DNA of 64,000 nucleotides from Pseudomonas schmalbachii (GTDB lineage: Bacteria; Pseudomonadota; Gammaproteobacteria; Pseudomonadales; Pseudomonadaceae), in contig NZ_JAELYA010000007.1 of the NCBI RefSeq assembly GCF_017589465.1, forward strand, positions 124,001 to 188,000, in the 5' to 3' direction. This document shows, in pieces, positions 24,205 through 33,195 of the stretch (its first letter is position 1; each line of letters opens with the position of its first letter). Below the pieces are notes generated by a model. The model saw only the letters and a list, made by a program, of their open reading frames with translations, did not search any database and was not told the DNA's origin. The translations under genes and the position numbers were made by a program.

Positions 24205-25121
24205 GCCGCTTCCCCCCTGGTCAGGCTGCGGAACACCTCGTCGAGGCGGCCGCGCTCCACTTCAAGTTCCCTGATCTGCCAGCCGCGCTCGGAAACCAGC
24301 GCATTGACCTGCGGGAAGATCACCTGCCCCGGCTGGGCCAGCACGGTCAGGCTGTTCTCCACGGGGTTCGCCTCGATGCCCGCGACACCCGGCAGCGCCG
24401 CCAGCGCGGCCTGGTCCAGCCCGTCACCGACCAGGGTCACCGCCTGGTGATAGCGCGAGCGGCTTTCCAGCTCGAACGGCGTGCCATCGGCGAGCAACCT
24501 GCCGTTGGCGATCACCACCGCGCGGGTGCACAGCGCCGTCACCTCTTCGAGGATGTGGGTGGAGATGATGATGATCTTGTCCTGCGCCAGGCTGCGGATC
24601 AGCTCGCGCACCTGATGCTTCTGATTCGGGTCGAGACCGTCGGTGGGCTCGTCGAGGATCAGCACCTTGGGATCATGCAGGATCGCCTGGGCCAGGCCGA
24701 CGCGGCGCTTGAAGCCCTTGGACAGCGTCTCGATGGACTGCTCGCGGACGTGTTCCAGCTCCAGTTGCGCCACGACACGGGCAACCCGCTCGCGCCGCTC
24801 GGCACCACGGAAACCGCGCACGCCGGCGATGAATTCGAGGAAGCCGCGCACGGTCATGTCGCCATAGCACGGCGCGCCTTCCGGCAGATAGCCGATCTGC
24901 CGCTGGGCCTGCAGCGTCTGGGTCTGCACATCGAAACCGAGGATGCTCGCGGTGCCCGACGTCGGCGTCAGGAAGCCAGTCAGCATCTTCATGGTGGTGG
25001 ATTTGCCGGCGCCGTTCGGGCCAAGAAAGCCCAGCACCTCCCCCTGCTGCACAGTGAACGACAGGTCATCGACCGCCGTGTGCTGCGCGAAACGCTTCGT
25101 TAGTCGTTTTATCTCGATCAT
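24201..25121 (-). CDS. ABC transporter ATP-binding protein (GldA/CcmA-like)
   Basis: This 306-residue ATPase shows Walker A GPNGAGKSTT at about residues 34-43, signature LSKGFKRRVGLAQA, Walker B VLILDEPTDGLDPNQ and H-loop STHILEE, followed by a C-terminal domain of about 90 residues. It is the first gene of a leftward operon (ATPase, permease, GldG-like, DUF4340) divergent from plsB, an order also known in P. aeruginosa. Direction of transport is probably export by family, but the cargo is unknown. Confidence 0.92.
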   Translation of the reverse strand: MIEIKRLTKRFAQHTAVDDLSFTVQQGEVLGFLGPNGAGKSTTMKMLTGFLTPTSGTASILGFDVQTQTLQAQRQIGYLPEGAPCYGDMTVRGFLEFIAGVRGFRGAERRERVARVVAQLELEHVREQSIETLSKGFKRRVGLAQAILHDPKVLILDEPTDGLDPNQKHQVRELIRSLAQDKIIIISTHILEEVTALCTRAVVIANGRLLADGTPFELESRSRYHQAVTLVGDGLDQAALAALPGVAGIEANPVENSLTVLAQPGQVIFPQVNALVSERGWQIRELEVERGRLDEVFRSLTRGEAA

Positions 25122-25294
25122 GGTCTCTCACCGTTATCGGTAAGGGCCCCAGAGCCACCAGCGGGGCCCGCCGGAACCGTCCGGAGTGGCGAACGGCTCG
25201 CGAAAATGCCGCGGGACTATAAAAAGCCGACCGGCGGCAAAGCAAGACTACAGGTCGATACCAAAAGTTTCCGGAGGTATCGTCGTTGCACTCG

Positions 25295-25417
25295 CCCCTC
25301 ACCCTAACCCTCTCCCGGAGGGAGAGGGGACTCCCTAGGTGTGAAGCGAAGCGCCGTGCTCAAGCCCGTACACCGTACAACCCCCTCTCCCTCCGGGAGA
25401 GGGCTGGGGTGAGGGTA
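25295..25417. repeat. CCCTCACCC/GAGAGGG repeat
   Basis: This copy has the outer inverted ends CCCTCACCCTAACCCTCTCC and GGGCTGGGGTGAGGG around a variable middle, the same family as at 17140 and 52644. It lies between the divergent ABC operon and plsB; the remaining spacer shows only promoter-sized sequence. Confidence 0.8.
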
Positions 25418-25503
25418 GAATCGGCACATCCAAATCCCGCCTTTTGCCGCGCCCATGCGATTCCGGCACACTACCCGCCCCTATCAATCGCTTGCTTGCC
25501 CGT

Positions 25504-27972
25504 ATGCCCCGTTACCCGTTCCGTCGCTTCGGTTTCAGCGCCCTGCGTCGTCTGCTCTATCTCTGGGTCCGCTCGGAAACCATCAACCAGTCGGCCGTCA
25601 GCCTGAGGATCGACCGCAGCAAGCCGGTCCTCTACGTGCTTCAGCAGCCGTCGGTGAGCGACCTGGCGGTGCTCGACACGGAATGCCGCAAGATCGGGCT
25701 GCCGCGCCCGGTGATGCCGGTGACGGTAGGCGGCAATAGCGAACCGGCGGCCTTCTTCTATCTCACCCCGGAACCGGACTGGCTCGGCCGCCAGGACAAG
25801 CGCGGCGCCCCGCCGGCGCTGGTGCGCAGCCTCGCCTCGATCACCCACAACGACACGGCCGACGCGCAAGTCATCCCGGTCAGCGTGTTCTGGGGGCAGT
25901 CGCCGGACAGCGAGAAGAGCGCCTGGAAGCTGCTGTTCGCCGACAACTGGGCGGTGACCGGCCGGCTGCGCAAGCTGGCGCGCATCCTCATTCTCGGACG
26001 CAAGACGCGCCTGCAGCTTTCCGCACCAATCCACCTGCGCGAACTGGTCGACCAGGGCAAGGGCCCGGAGCGCACCCTGCGCATGGTCCAGCGCATCCTC
26101 CGCGTGCATTTCCGCAACCAGAAGACGGCGGTAATCGGCCCCGACCTCTCCCATCGCCGCACGCTGGTCAAGGGCCTGCTGCGCGCGCCGCTGGTACGCG
26201 AGGCGATCCTGCGGGAAAGCAATGAGCAGAACATCTCCCAGGAGAAGGCCGAAGCCAGCGCCCTGCGCTACGCCAACGAGATCGCGGCGGACGTCTCCTA
26301 CCCGGTGATCCGCTTCATCGAAGTGGTGCTGACCTGGTTCTGGAACAAGCTCTACGAGGGCGTGAAGGTCAACCACATCGAGCGCGTGCAGGACGTCGCC
26401 CACGGCAACGAGATCGTCTACGTGCCCTGCCACCGCAGCCACATCGACTACCTGCTGCTGTCCTATCTGCTGTTCCGCAACGGCCTGACTCCGCCACACA
26501 TCGCCGCCGGCATTAACCTCAACATGCCCGTCGTCGGCTCGATCCTGCGTCGCGGCGGGGCGTTCTTCATGCGCCGCAGTTTCAAGGGCAACCAGCTATA
26601 TACGGCGGTGTTCAACGAATACCTGCACTCGCTGTTCACCCGCGGTTTCTCCACCGAATACTTCGTCGAAGGCGGCCGTTCGCGCACCGGGCGCATGCTC
26701 AACCCGCGCACCGGGATGCTGGCGATCACCCTGCGCAGCTACCTGCGCGACTCGCGCCGGCCGATCGTCTTCGTGCCGGTATATATAGGCTACGAACGGG
26801 TCTTCGAAGGCCGCACCTACCTCGGCGAACTGCGCGGCGCGGCGAAGAAGAAGGAATCGATCTTCGACCTGTTCAAGGTGCTGAGCGCACTGAAGCAGCG
26901 CTTCGGCCAGGTCTGGGTGAACTTCGGCGAGCCGATCCACCTCACGCCGTTCCTCGAACAACACGAGCCGAGCTGGCGCAAACAGCAACTCGCCCCGGAA
27001 TTCCGTCCCGCCTGGCTGACCGACGCCACCAACCACCTGGGCCGCGAAGTCGCCCGCCGCATCAATGATGCCGCCGCGATCAACCCGATCAACCTGGTCG
27101 CCCTGGCGCTGTTATCCACAGGCCGACAGGCGCTGGACGAAATCGCCCTGACCCGGGTTCTCGACCTCTACCTGAGCCTGCTGCGCAAGGTGCCCTACTC
27201 GCCCAGCGCCACCCTGCCGGAAGGCAGCGGCCGCGACCTGATCGAATACGCCCGCAGCCTGAACCTGCTCGCCGAACAGAAGGACGCCCTCGGCCGCATC
27301 CTCTACCTCGACGAACAGAACGCGGTGCTGATGACCTACTACCGCAACAACGTCCTGCACGTGTTCGCCCTGCCGGCGCTGATCGCCAGCTTCTTCCAGA
27401 GCAACGCGCGGATCAGCCGCGAGCAGTTGCTGCGCTTCGCCCACGCGCTCTACCCGTATCTGCAGGCGGAACTGTTCATCCGCTGGAGCGCGGAGGAACT
27501 GACCGGCGAAGTGGACAAATGGCTGGAAGCGCTGGTGGAACAAGGCCTGCTGCGCCAGGAGAACGACGCCTACCTCCGCCCGGCGCCCAGTTCGCGGGAG
27601 TTCGTGCAACTTACGCTGCTGGCCCGCGCCATCACCCAGACGCTGCAGCGCTTCTACATGGCCGTCGCCCTGCTGCTGAAAGCCGGGCAGAAGCAGCTCA
27701 GCGCGGAAGAACTGGAAGACCTGTGCACCGTCATGGCCCAGCGCCTGTCGATCCTGCACGGCCTGAACGCTCCGGAATTCTTCGACAAGAGCCTGTTCCG
27801 CCACTTCATCCAAACCCTCCTCGACCAACGCGTGCTGCGCAAGGACGACGCCGGCAAACTCAGCTACCACCGCCTCCTCGGCGACCTCGCCGAAGGCGCC
27901 GCCAAGCGCGTGCTGCCGGCGGAGATCCGGCTGTCGATCCGGCAAGTCGCACTGGAACACCCCGCCCCGTAG
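25504..27972 (+). CDS. plsB: Glycerol-3-phosphate 1-O-acyltransferase PlsB
   Basis: This 822-residue inner-membrane enzyme makes lysophosphatidic acid from glycerol 3-phosphate and acyl-CoA/ACP, the first step of phospholipid synthesis. The acyltransferase motifs are clear: block 1 [15 protein letters not shown] with the H-x4-D pair, then [21 protein letters not shown] and [13 protein letters not shown]. The start [20 protein letters not shown] matches the family N-terminus; an upstream ATG is rejected. The gene ends CCG-TAG with the TAG lying in a GTAGGTTGG repeat, and the protein is slightly shorter than the 834 residues I recall for P. aeruginosa. Confidence 0.96.
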   Translation: MPRYPFRRFGFSALRRLLYLWVRSETINQSAVSLRIDRSKPVLYVLQQPSVSDLAVLDTECRKIGLPRPVMPVTVGGNSEPAAFFYLTPEPDWLGRQDKRGAPPALVRSLASITHNDTADAQVIPVSVFWGQSPDSEKSAWKLLFADNWAVTGRLRKLARILILGRKTRLQLSAPIHLRELVDQGKGPERTLRMVQRILRVHFRNQKTAVIGPDLSHRRTLVKGLLRAPLVREAILRESNEQNISQEKAEASALRYANEIAADVSYPVIRFIEVVLTWFWNKLYEGVKVNHIERVQDVAHGNEIVYVPCHRSHIDYLLLSYLLFRNGLTPPHIAAGINLNMPVVGSILRRGGAFFMRRSFKGNQLYTAVFNEYLHSLFTRGFSTEYFVEGGRSRTGRMLNPRTGMLAITLRSYLRDSRRPIVFVPVYIGYERVFEGRTYLGELRGAAKKKESIFDLFKVLSALKQRFGQVWVNFGEPIHLTPFLEQHEPSWRKQQLAPEFRPAWLTDATNHLGREVARRINDAAAINPINLVALALLSTGRQALDEIALTRVLDLYLSLLRKVPYSPSATLPEGSGRDLIEYARSLNLLAEQKDALGRILYLDEQNAVLMTYYRNNVLHVFALPALIASFFQSNARISREQLLRFAHALYPYLQAELFIRWSAEELTGEVDKWLEALVEQGLLRQENDAYLRPAPSSREFVQLTLLARAITQTLQRFYMAVALLLKAGQKQLSAEELEDLCTVMAQRLSILHGLNAPEFFDKSLFRHFIQTLLDQRVLRKDDAGKLSYHRLLGDLAEGAAKRVLPAEIRLSIRQVALEHPAP

Positions 27973-28138
27973 GTTGGGCCATCCGTAGGTTGGCGCTGAA
28001 CGCAGTGAAGCCCAACATCTGTCAGGGCCCACTCCAATACCGTTGGGCTTTGCGAGTGTAGGTTGTGCTGAGCGTAGCGAAGCGCAACGGTGCCACATGC
28101 AACGGACGTTGGGCTTCGCAGGCTCAGCACCAACCTAC
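27969..28138. repeat. Cluster of GTAGGTTGG repeats after plsB
   Basis: Three heads (GTAGGTTGGGCC at 27969, GTAGGTTGGCGCTGAACG at 27985 and GTAGGTTGTGCTGAGCG at 28058) and inverted tails ending CACCAACCTAC at 28138 form a compound array. The first head includes the plsB stop codon. From 28139 to 28384 no gene is seen. Confidence 0.85.
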
Positions 28139-28307
28139 ACTCCAGCCCAACATCCGCAGCGCCTCATGGGAGAGGCGGAAAGCCGCACCCCGGACACCCC
28201 ATCCCAAACGCCTCAACCCCGCATTCCACACGAGTTCACAGACGCGCAGCAGACACCCACCTCATCGAAAAGTTCCCTTTCAAAACAGACCTTTCCGATG
28301 AGTTTCC

Positions 28308-28337
28308 TTGACCCGCTTCACACTTAGCCGGTACATT
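28308..28337 (+). promoter_or_regulatory. Candidate promoter of the wzb-wzc transcript
   Basis: TTGACC and TACATT are separated by 18 bases, about 48 bases ahead of the phosphatase start codon. This is a consensus match only. Confidence 0.35.
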
Positions 28338-28384
28338 CGCCGCCGTACGTAAGCTCCCTAACCATCCCCACACGGACAGCTGTT

Positions 28385-28831
28385 GTGTTCAAAAGGATCT
28401 TGATCGTCTGCGTCGGCAACATCTGCCGCAGCCCCACCGCCGAGCACCTGCTACGCCAGGCGCTACTTGGGACTGACGTCCAAGTCAGCTCCGCCGGCCT
28501 CGGTGCGCTGGTCGACAAACCCATCGAACGCAACGCCTTGGCCACTCTCCAGCAGCACGGCCAGCAGCCGCACGAACACAGTGCGCGTCAGCTCACTTCC
28601 CGCATGCTGCGCGAGTCCGACCTGATCCTGGTGATGGAAAAGCGCCACCTTCAAGGCATCTCGCAGATGGCCCCGGAAGCCCGTGGCAAGACCTTCCTGC
28701 TCGGCAAATGGCAGGACGACCGCGAAATCCCCGACCCCTATCGCCAGAGCGAAGCCGCTTTCGAGCACGCCTACGCCCTTATCGAGGAGGGTGTGGAAGC
28801 CTGGTCCAAACGCATCCGCCCCAACCGATAA
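28385..28831 (+). CDS. wzb: Low-molecular-weight protein tyrosine phosphatase (Wzb/Etp)
   Basis: This 148-residue cytoplasmic phosphatase dephosphorylates the tyrosine kinase encoded next, cycling it during polysaccharide polymerisation. The active-site loop is C9-V-G-N-I-C-R15-S, and the general acid lies in D117-P-Y. Length and motifs match Wzb/Etp rather than arsenate reductases. It opens the polysaccharide locus and is followed 25 bases later by wzc. The start is GTG with a poor ribosome site; the conserved FKRILIVCVGN begins right there. Confidence 0.93.
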   Translation: MFKRILIVCVGNICRSPTAEHLLRQALLGTDVQVSSAGLGALVDKPIERNALATLQQHGQQPHEHSARQLTSRMLRESDLILVMEKRHLQGISQMAPEARGKTFLLGKWQDDREIPDPYRQSEAAFEHAYALIEEGVEAWSKRIRPNR

Positions 28832-28856
28832 GTCCTACATATAAAGAAGTACAACC

Positions 28857-31085
28857 ATGCAGCAGCAACCCGCGATTGCCATACAAGACCACGACGATGA
28901 CGAAATCGACCTCCTTGGTCTGTTCGGCACCCTGCTCGATCATAAATGGATGATCGCCAGCATCACCGCGGGCTTCATGGCTGTCGGCGTTGCCTATGCG
29001 CTGCTGGCGACGCCCATCTATCGATCCAATGCCATCGTCCAGGTGGAACAGAAGAAGCCGGCCATTCCCGGCCTGTCGGACATGGGCGAGATGTTTGGCG
29101 GTCAATCCGAAGCAGTCACCGAAATCGAGCTAATCAAGTCGCGCTCGATCCTCGGCAAGGCTGTGGATAACCTGCACCTGAACATCATTGCCGAGCCGAA
29201 GCGCTTCCCGATCGTTGGCAAGTTCATCGCCCGAAAATTCCAGCCGGAAACCGCCGGCGAAGTGGCCGCCCCACTGCTCGGCCTGACCAGCTACGGCTGG
29301 GGCGGTGAAGAAATCAGCATCTTCCAGCTGGAAGTACCCGAAGCCCTGCTGGAAAAGAACCTCACGCTGATCGCCGGCGAGAACGGCACCTTCACCCTAC
29401 TGGATGATGAAGACAACACCCTGGTGCAGGGCGAAGTCGGCCAGCAACTCGAGCAGAACGGCGTGAAGATCCAGGTCGAAACCCTGAAGGCCAACGCCGG
29501 CACCGAATTCGACGTGGTCCGCGAGCGCCGCATGACCACCATCCTGAACTACCAGGAAGATCTCGACGTCAGCGAGCGCGGCAAGGAATCCGGGATCATC
29601 GCCATGGCCCTGGAAAACGACGACCCAGCCCGCGCCATTCAGGTACTCGATGAAATCGGCAAACTCTACGTGCGCCAGAACGTCGAGCGCACCTCGGCGG
29701 AAGCCGCATCCAGCCTGGAGTTCCTCCGCGGCCAGTTGCCAGAAGTGCGTCGCGACCTCGAAAAGGCCGAGAATGCCCTGAATGCCTACCAGACCCGCAG
29801 CAAGTCGGTGGATATCAGTCTGGAGACCAAGGCCATCCTCGACCAGATCGTCGCCCTGGATACCAGCATCTCCGAGCTGAAGCTGCAGCAGGCGGAAATG
29901 GACCGCAAGTTCACCCGCCAGCACCCAGCCTACCAGGCACTGATCAAACAGATCGGCGAACTCAGCGGCAAGCAGAATGGGCTGTCGAAGCGGGTCGAAG
30001 GCCTGCCGGAAACTCAGCAGGAACTGCTGCGCCTGACCCGCGACGTGCAGGTTGGCACACAGATCTACACCCAACTGCTGAACAAGGCCCAGGAACTGGA
30101 CGTGATGCGCGCGGGCGCCGTAGGCAACGTGCGGGTCATCGATACCGCCGACGTCGACGTCACCAAGCCGGTCAAGCCGAAGAAGCCACTGATCGTACTG
30201 ATCGCCACCATGCTCGGACTGTTCGCCGCCATTGCCCTGGTGCTGGTGCGCAAGGCGCTCAACCGCGGCATCGAGAATCCGGAAGCCATCGAGCAACTGG
30301 GCCTGCCCGTATACGCCTCGATCCCCTACAGCGTGCTGCAGAAGGCCGAGGAAGATAAACGCGGCAAGGGCAAGGGCCGTGCTGCCAAGGCCGCGCCGCT
30401 GCTCGCCATCAGCCACCCCACCGACCTGGCCATCGAATCTCTGCGCAGCCTGCGCACCAGCCTGCACTTCGCCACACTGGAAGCGGAAAACAACCGCCTG
30501 ATGATCTCCGGTCCCAGCCCATCCGTGGGTAAGACCTTCGTCTCCGCCAACCTCGCCGCCGTGATCGCCCAAGCCGGGCAGCGCGTGCTGCTGATCGACG
30601 TGGACATGCGCAAGGGCTACCTGCACAAGATACTCGGTACCGATGAGCAGAACGGCCTGTCCGACCTGCTGACCAAGCGCTGCGATTTCGACACCGCAGC
30701 TCGCAAGACCGATGTCGATGGCTTCTTCTTCATTCCACGCGGCCAGATTCCACCGAATCCGTCGGAACTGCTGATGCACGCCAACTTCACCGCACTGCTG
30801 GAAGAAGCCAGCAAGCACTTCGACCTGGTGATCCTCGACACCCCGCCACTGCTGGCCGTAACCGACGCCGCCATCGTCGGCCGCCAGGCAGGCACCAGCC
30901 TGATCGTCGCCCGCTTCGGCCTGAACCCGGTCCGCGAAGTGGACCTGACCATGCGGCGCTTCGCGCAGAACGGTATCGAACTGAAAGGCGCCATTTTCAA
31001 CGGCGTGGAGAAGCGCGCCTCGGCCTATTACGGCTACGGCGGCTATGGCTACTACCAATACGAATACAAGTCGGACAAGGCCTGA
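28857..31085 (+). CDS. wzc: Polysaccharide co-polymerase / tyrosine autokinase (Wzc/Etk)
   Basis: This 742-residue inner-membrane protein controls chain length and export. A Wzz-type domain is bounded by helices near residues 33-53 and 443-463, with a periplasmic coiled-coil between. The cytoplasmic BY-kinase has Walker A SVGKTF near 556, Walker A' VLLIDVDMRKG and Walker B LVILDTPP. The C-terminal tail carries eight tyrosines within about 15 residues (YYGYGGYGYYQYEY), the autophosphorylation cluster. Wza at the far end of the locus is its expected outer-membrane partner. With wzb it mirrors the etp-etk pair of group 4 capsules. Confidence 0.94.
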   Translation: MQQQPAIAIQDHDDDEIDLLGLFGTLLDHKWMIASITAGFMAVGVAYALLATPIYRSNAIVQVEQKKPAIPGLSDMGEMFGGQSEAVTEIELIKSRSILGKAVDNLHLNIIAEPKRFPIVGKFIARKFQPETAGEVAAPLLGLTSYGWGGEEISIFQLEVPEALLEKNLTLIAGENGTFTLLDDEDNTLVQGEVGQQLEQNGVKIQVETLKANAGTEFDVVRERRMTTILNYQEDLDVSERGKESGIIAMALENDDPARAIQVLDEIGKLYVRQNVERTSAEAASSLEFLRGQLPEVRRDLEKAENALNAYQTRSKSVDISLETKAILDQIVALDTSISELKLQQAEMDRKFTRQHPAYQALIKQIGELSGKQNGLSKRVEGLPETQQELLRLTRDVQVGTQIYTQLLNKAQELDVMRAGAVGNVRVIDTADVDVTKPVKPKKPLIVLIATMLGLFAAIALVLVRKALNRGIENPEAIEQLGLPVYASIPYSVLQKAEEDKRGKGKGRAAKAAPLLAISHPTDLAIESLRSLRTSLHFATLEAENNRLMISGPSPSVGKTFVSANLAAVIAQAGQRVLLIDVDMRKGYLHKILGTDEQNGLSDLLTKRCDFDTAARKTDVDGFFFIPRGQIPPNPSELLMHANFTALLEEASKHFDLVILDTPPLLAVTDAAIVGRQAGTSLIVARFGLNPVREVDLTMRRFAQNGIELKGAIFNGVEKRASAYYGYGGYGYYQYEYKSDKA

Positions 31086-31254
31086 TTGGGGGCCGGGGCA
31101 AAGCCAATGACTTTGCCCCGAGACTGAAGAGCGAGCCCCTCTCTCCTCTTCACACCAATAACGCACAGCGATTGCCGGTGCACTCCACAACGCATCGGGT
31201 TGAAGAACGGAACTTCAGAAGCAACAGGGATAGGTTTCTGAACAGGGGGGCGCC

Positions 31255-31758
31255 ATGCAAGCCGCAAGTTATGGAAAACGCTGGTATCTCGTCCAGTGCA
31301 AACCTCGCCAGGACAGACGCGCACAGGAACATCTTGAGCGCCAGGGCTATTCCTGCCTGCTGTTCGAACAACAGGTGGAACGCCTGACCAAGGGCAAGTT
31401 GGTCTACAGCAATGAACCCATGTTTCCCGGCTATCTGTTCATTCACCTGGACAGAGTCGAGGACAACTGGCTCCCCATCCGATCGACTCGCGGCGTTAGC
31501 CATATCGTGACTTTTGGCAACCAATCCATCCCGGTTCCTCCGGAGGTTATCGAGCGCCTGCAAACCAGGGAAATCGAAAATCCCAGTCCAGTATTCGAAA
31601 AAGGTGACAAGGTAGTCATCAATGAGGATGGCCTGCAAAACCTGGAGGCCATCTTCGTGGCAAGAGATGGCGAAGAACGAGTGTTGCTGCTGTTGAATAT
31701 CCTCCAGCGCCAAACAGTCGTACGCGTACCACTGAAACGCGTCGCTGCCATTGCCTAA
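31255..31758 (+). CDS. rfaH: Transcription antitermination protein RfaH
   Basis: This 167-residue NusG paralogue binds RNA polymerase paused at ops sites and lets it read long surface-polysaccharide operons, while its refolded C-terminal domain recruits ribosomes. The N-terminal NGN domain has RWYLVQCKPRQDRRAQEHLE and EPMFPGYLFIHLD; the C-terminal KOW-type region starts around residue 110. RfaH is told from NusG by its short linker and sequence. It lies between wzc and the O-unit genes, and two ops sequences lie 310 and 973 bases downstream, so the locus appears to carry its own specific regulator. Confidence 0.92.
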   Translation: MQAASYGKRWYLVQCKPRQDRRAQEHLERQGYSCLLFEQQVERLTKGKLVYSNEPMFPGYLFIHLDRVEDNWLPIRSTRGVSHIVTFGNQSIPVPPEVIERLQTREIENPSPVFEKGDKVVINEDGLQNLEAIFVARDGEERVLLLLNILQRQTVVRVPLKRVAAIA

Positions 31759-32044
31759 TTATCCCAAGTAAAGATTTGTCAACCATTGATGGGACCGCTC
31801 TAGATCGGCCATTTCCGCCGATCTGGAAAAACGTGAAAGCCTTCACATTCCGGCCCCATTTGCTTAATATCTGTACAGTACACCTAGACACGGCAGAATC
31901 GCAGAGACGCTCGACCAAGAGCGCACTCAGAGGCCAAGGATGATTTCGCAGTACCCCTGCACCTCTCCTCCTCGAGCCCGATTACATCCGACTGGCTAAA
32001 AGCCGGCCGCATGCCAATTTCCCCTGCCAGACAAATCACGTTTT
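31759..32044. other. Intergenic region after rfaH
   Basis: No gene is seen. A short hairpin (AGATCGGC / GCCGATCT, loop of seven) lies at 31802-31824 without a T-run and could weakly end the rfaH transcript. The promoter of the long polysaccharide operon should lie here or just before the first ops site, but no strong consensus is visible. Confidence 0.4.
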
Positions 32045-32081
32045 CAGGAAATTGACGTCAAATCCTGTGGCGGTAGCGTAC
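32045..32081 (+). promoter_or_regulatory. First ops element in a JUMPstart-like block
   Basis: GGCGGTAGCGT at 32069-32079 is the full ops core known from E. coli polysaccharide operons. It sits at the end of a 37-base block that matches the block at 32708 in 30 positions. It lies about 310 bases after rfaH on the same strand as the O-unit genes. Confidence 0.85.
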
Positions 32082-32133
32082 CAGGTCGCCTTCATCTTGT
32101 ACTTTACCCACTCCTCCTGCATGAGAAGTTCTT

Positions 32134-32201
32134 GTAGGAGCGAGCTTTACTCGCGAATGAATCCAGTGCCAGGCAAATTCGCGAGGAGAGCTCGCTCCTA
32201 C
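32134..32201. repeat. GTAGGAGCGAG REPIN between the ops copies
   Basis: GTAGGAGCGAGCTTTACTCG pairs with CGAGGAGAGCTCGCTCCTAC. A further single copy, GTAGGAGCCAGTTTGCTGG, begins at 32327. Confidence 0.85.
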
Positions 32202-32469
32202 ACGTACTTACTGAACTGTAACCCGCCCCCTCTAGAGCGCCATGCCCCAATCCAGTAAGTAACTTACGGTAAATACGTCACCATAATTTCACAAATGAGA
32301 TCTCGTACTACTCACACGTACCATTCGTAGGAGCCAGTTTGCTGGCGAACATCCTGCAAAGCCCAACCCGGCTACTACAAACGAACAATCCACCTTAAGC
32401 ACCGGCACAATCCCTCTCCTCCCGAAGTGGCCGGTCGTCATCATCAAAACCAGACTCAAAGAGAAACGA

Positions 32470-32635
32470 CTTGATTACGGCATTGGATACGTTGGGCTCG
32501 TGCAGGGAGCCGTATTGGCGGAAGTTGGCCACGATGTGTGTGTCGATACCCAGAAAGTCGAACGCCTGAAGCAAGGCCGCATTCCAGCCTACGACCCCGG
32601 ACTGGAAAGGCTAGTAAAGGAAAGCCACAGCGCAG
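32470..32635 (+). pseudogene. ugd: N-terminal remnant of a UDP-glucose 6-dehydrogenase gene
   Basis: The translation [20 protein letters not shown], followed by [20 protein letters not shown] and GLERLVKES, is the dinucleotide-binding start of a Ugd/nucleotide-sugar dehydrogenase, covering roughly its first 55 residues. Upstream the start region is degraded (TTGATTACGG in place of a proper start), and downstream the frame leaves the family after KESHS and runs into the second ops block. No catalytic Cys region is present, so it cannot be functional. An intact UDP-glucuronate-forming gene probably once stood here. Confidence 0.8.
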
Positions 32636-32707
32636 CACCTCTCGCTTCTCTTCCTCGCCTTCGCAAGCGTCCGACCAACCAAAACCCCACCACCGAAATT
32701 GTGTCCT

Positions 32708-32744
32708 CAGGAAATCGACCGCCAATCGTGGGGCGGTAGCGTGC
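32708..32744 (+). promoter_or_regulatory. Second ops element in a JUMPstart-like block
   Basis: GGCGGTAGCGT at 32732-32742, here followed by GC as in the E. coli JUMPstart, lies about 450 bases before wzx. The preceding 24 bases share most positions with the block at 32045 (CAGGAAAT-GAC--C-AATC-TG), so the two are duplicates or imported copies. Confidence 0.87.
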
Positions 32745-33195
32745 AAAATGCGCTCGCTCTTTTAAAAAACTACACCTCTCGCAAAGAGAAAAGCTGAATC
32801 AATCTAATTCCAATAGTACATATTCAGAATTACATTTTTCTTGACAAAATCCATACCGCAACTTATTGACAACGACAAACACTAACCCAAAGAAATTTTC
32901 GGAAAATATAGTTTAAAAGAGACATTTAGAAATCCTAGAAAATGTCAGCTCCCACATGACTTTTAAAGAGCTGCGTGCGACAACCAAAAAGACATCGCAC
33001 AAGAAGCACTCAATATAACCAAAAACATATGAATGCATACACTCAGACAAGGATCCGCTCAGCAAAAGTTCAATAACGCCTTCTTAAGCCACATACAAAC
33101 CGCCGCCCAGCCAAGCGCTAAAAAGGTCAATAGAGAAGAAACTCAAGCGCCAATCAAAAAACAGAGCAACCAAAACGCCATTGGACATCAGAGAT
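32745..33195. other. AT-rich leader before wzx without a gene
   Basis: Composition falls sharply just after the second ops site. There are two TTGACA hexamers (32841 and 32866) but only weak -10 partners. No supported reading frame is seen. It is probably a long untranslated leader of the O-unit operon. Confidence 0.45.

Noticed and set aside
28043-28327. Short overlapping open frames after plsB
   Set aside because: They translate repeat DNA and change with the repeat phase; no ribosome site or conserved sequence.
31095-31119. Hairpin GGGGCAAAG/CTTTGCCCC after wzc as a terminator
   Set aside because: No T-run follows on the coding strand; it may only stabilise the transcript end or separate wzc from rfaH.
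32470-32744. Intact small protein gene using the GTG at 32500
   Set aside because: The sequence is the broken N-terminus of a Ugd enzyme that loses similarity after about 55 residues and runs into the ops block.
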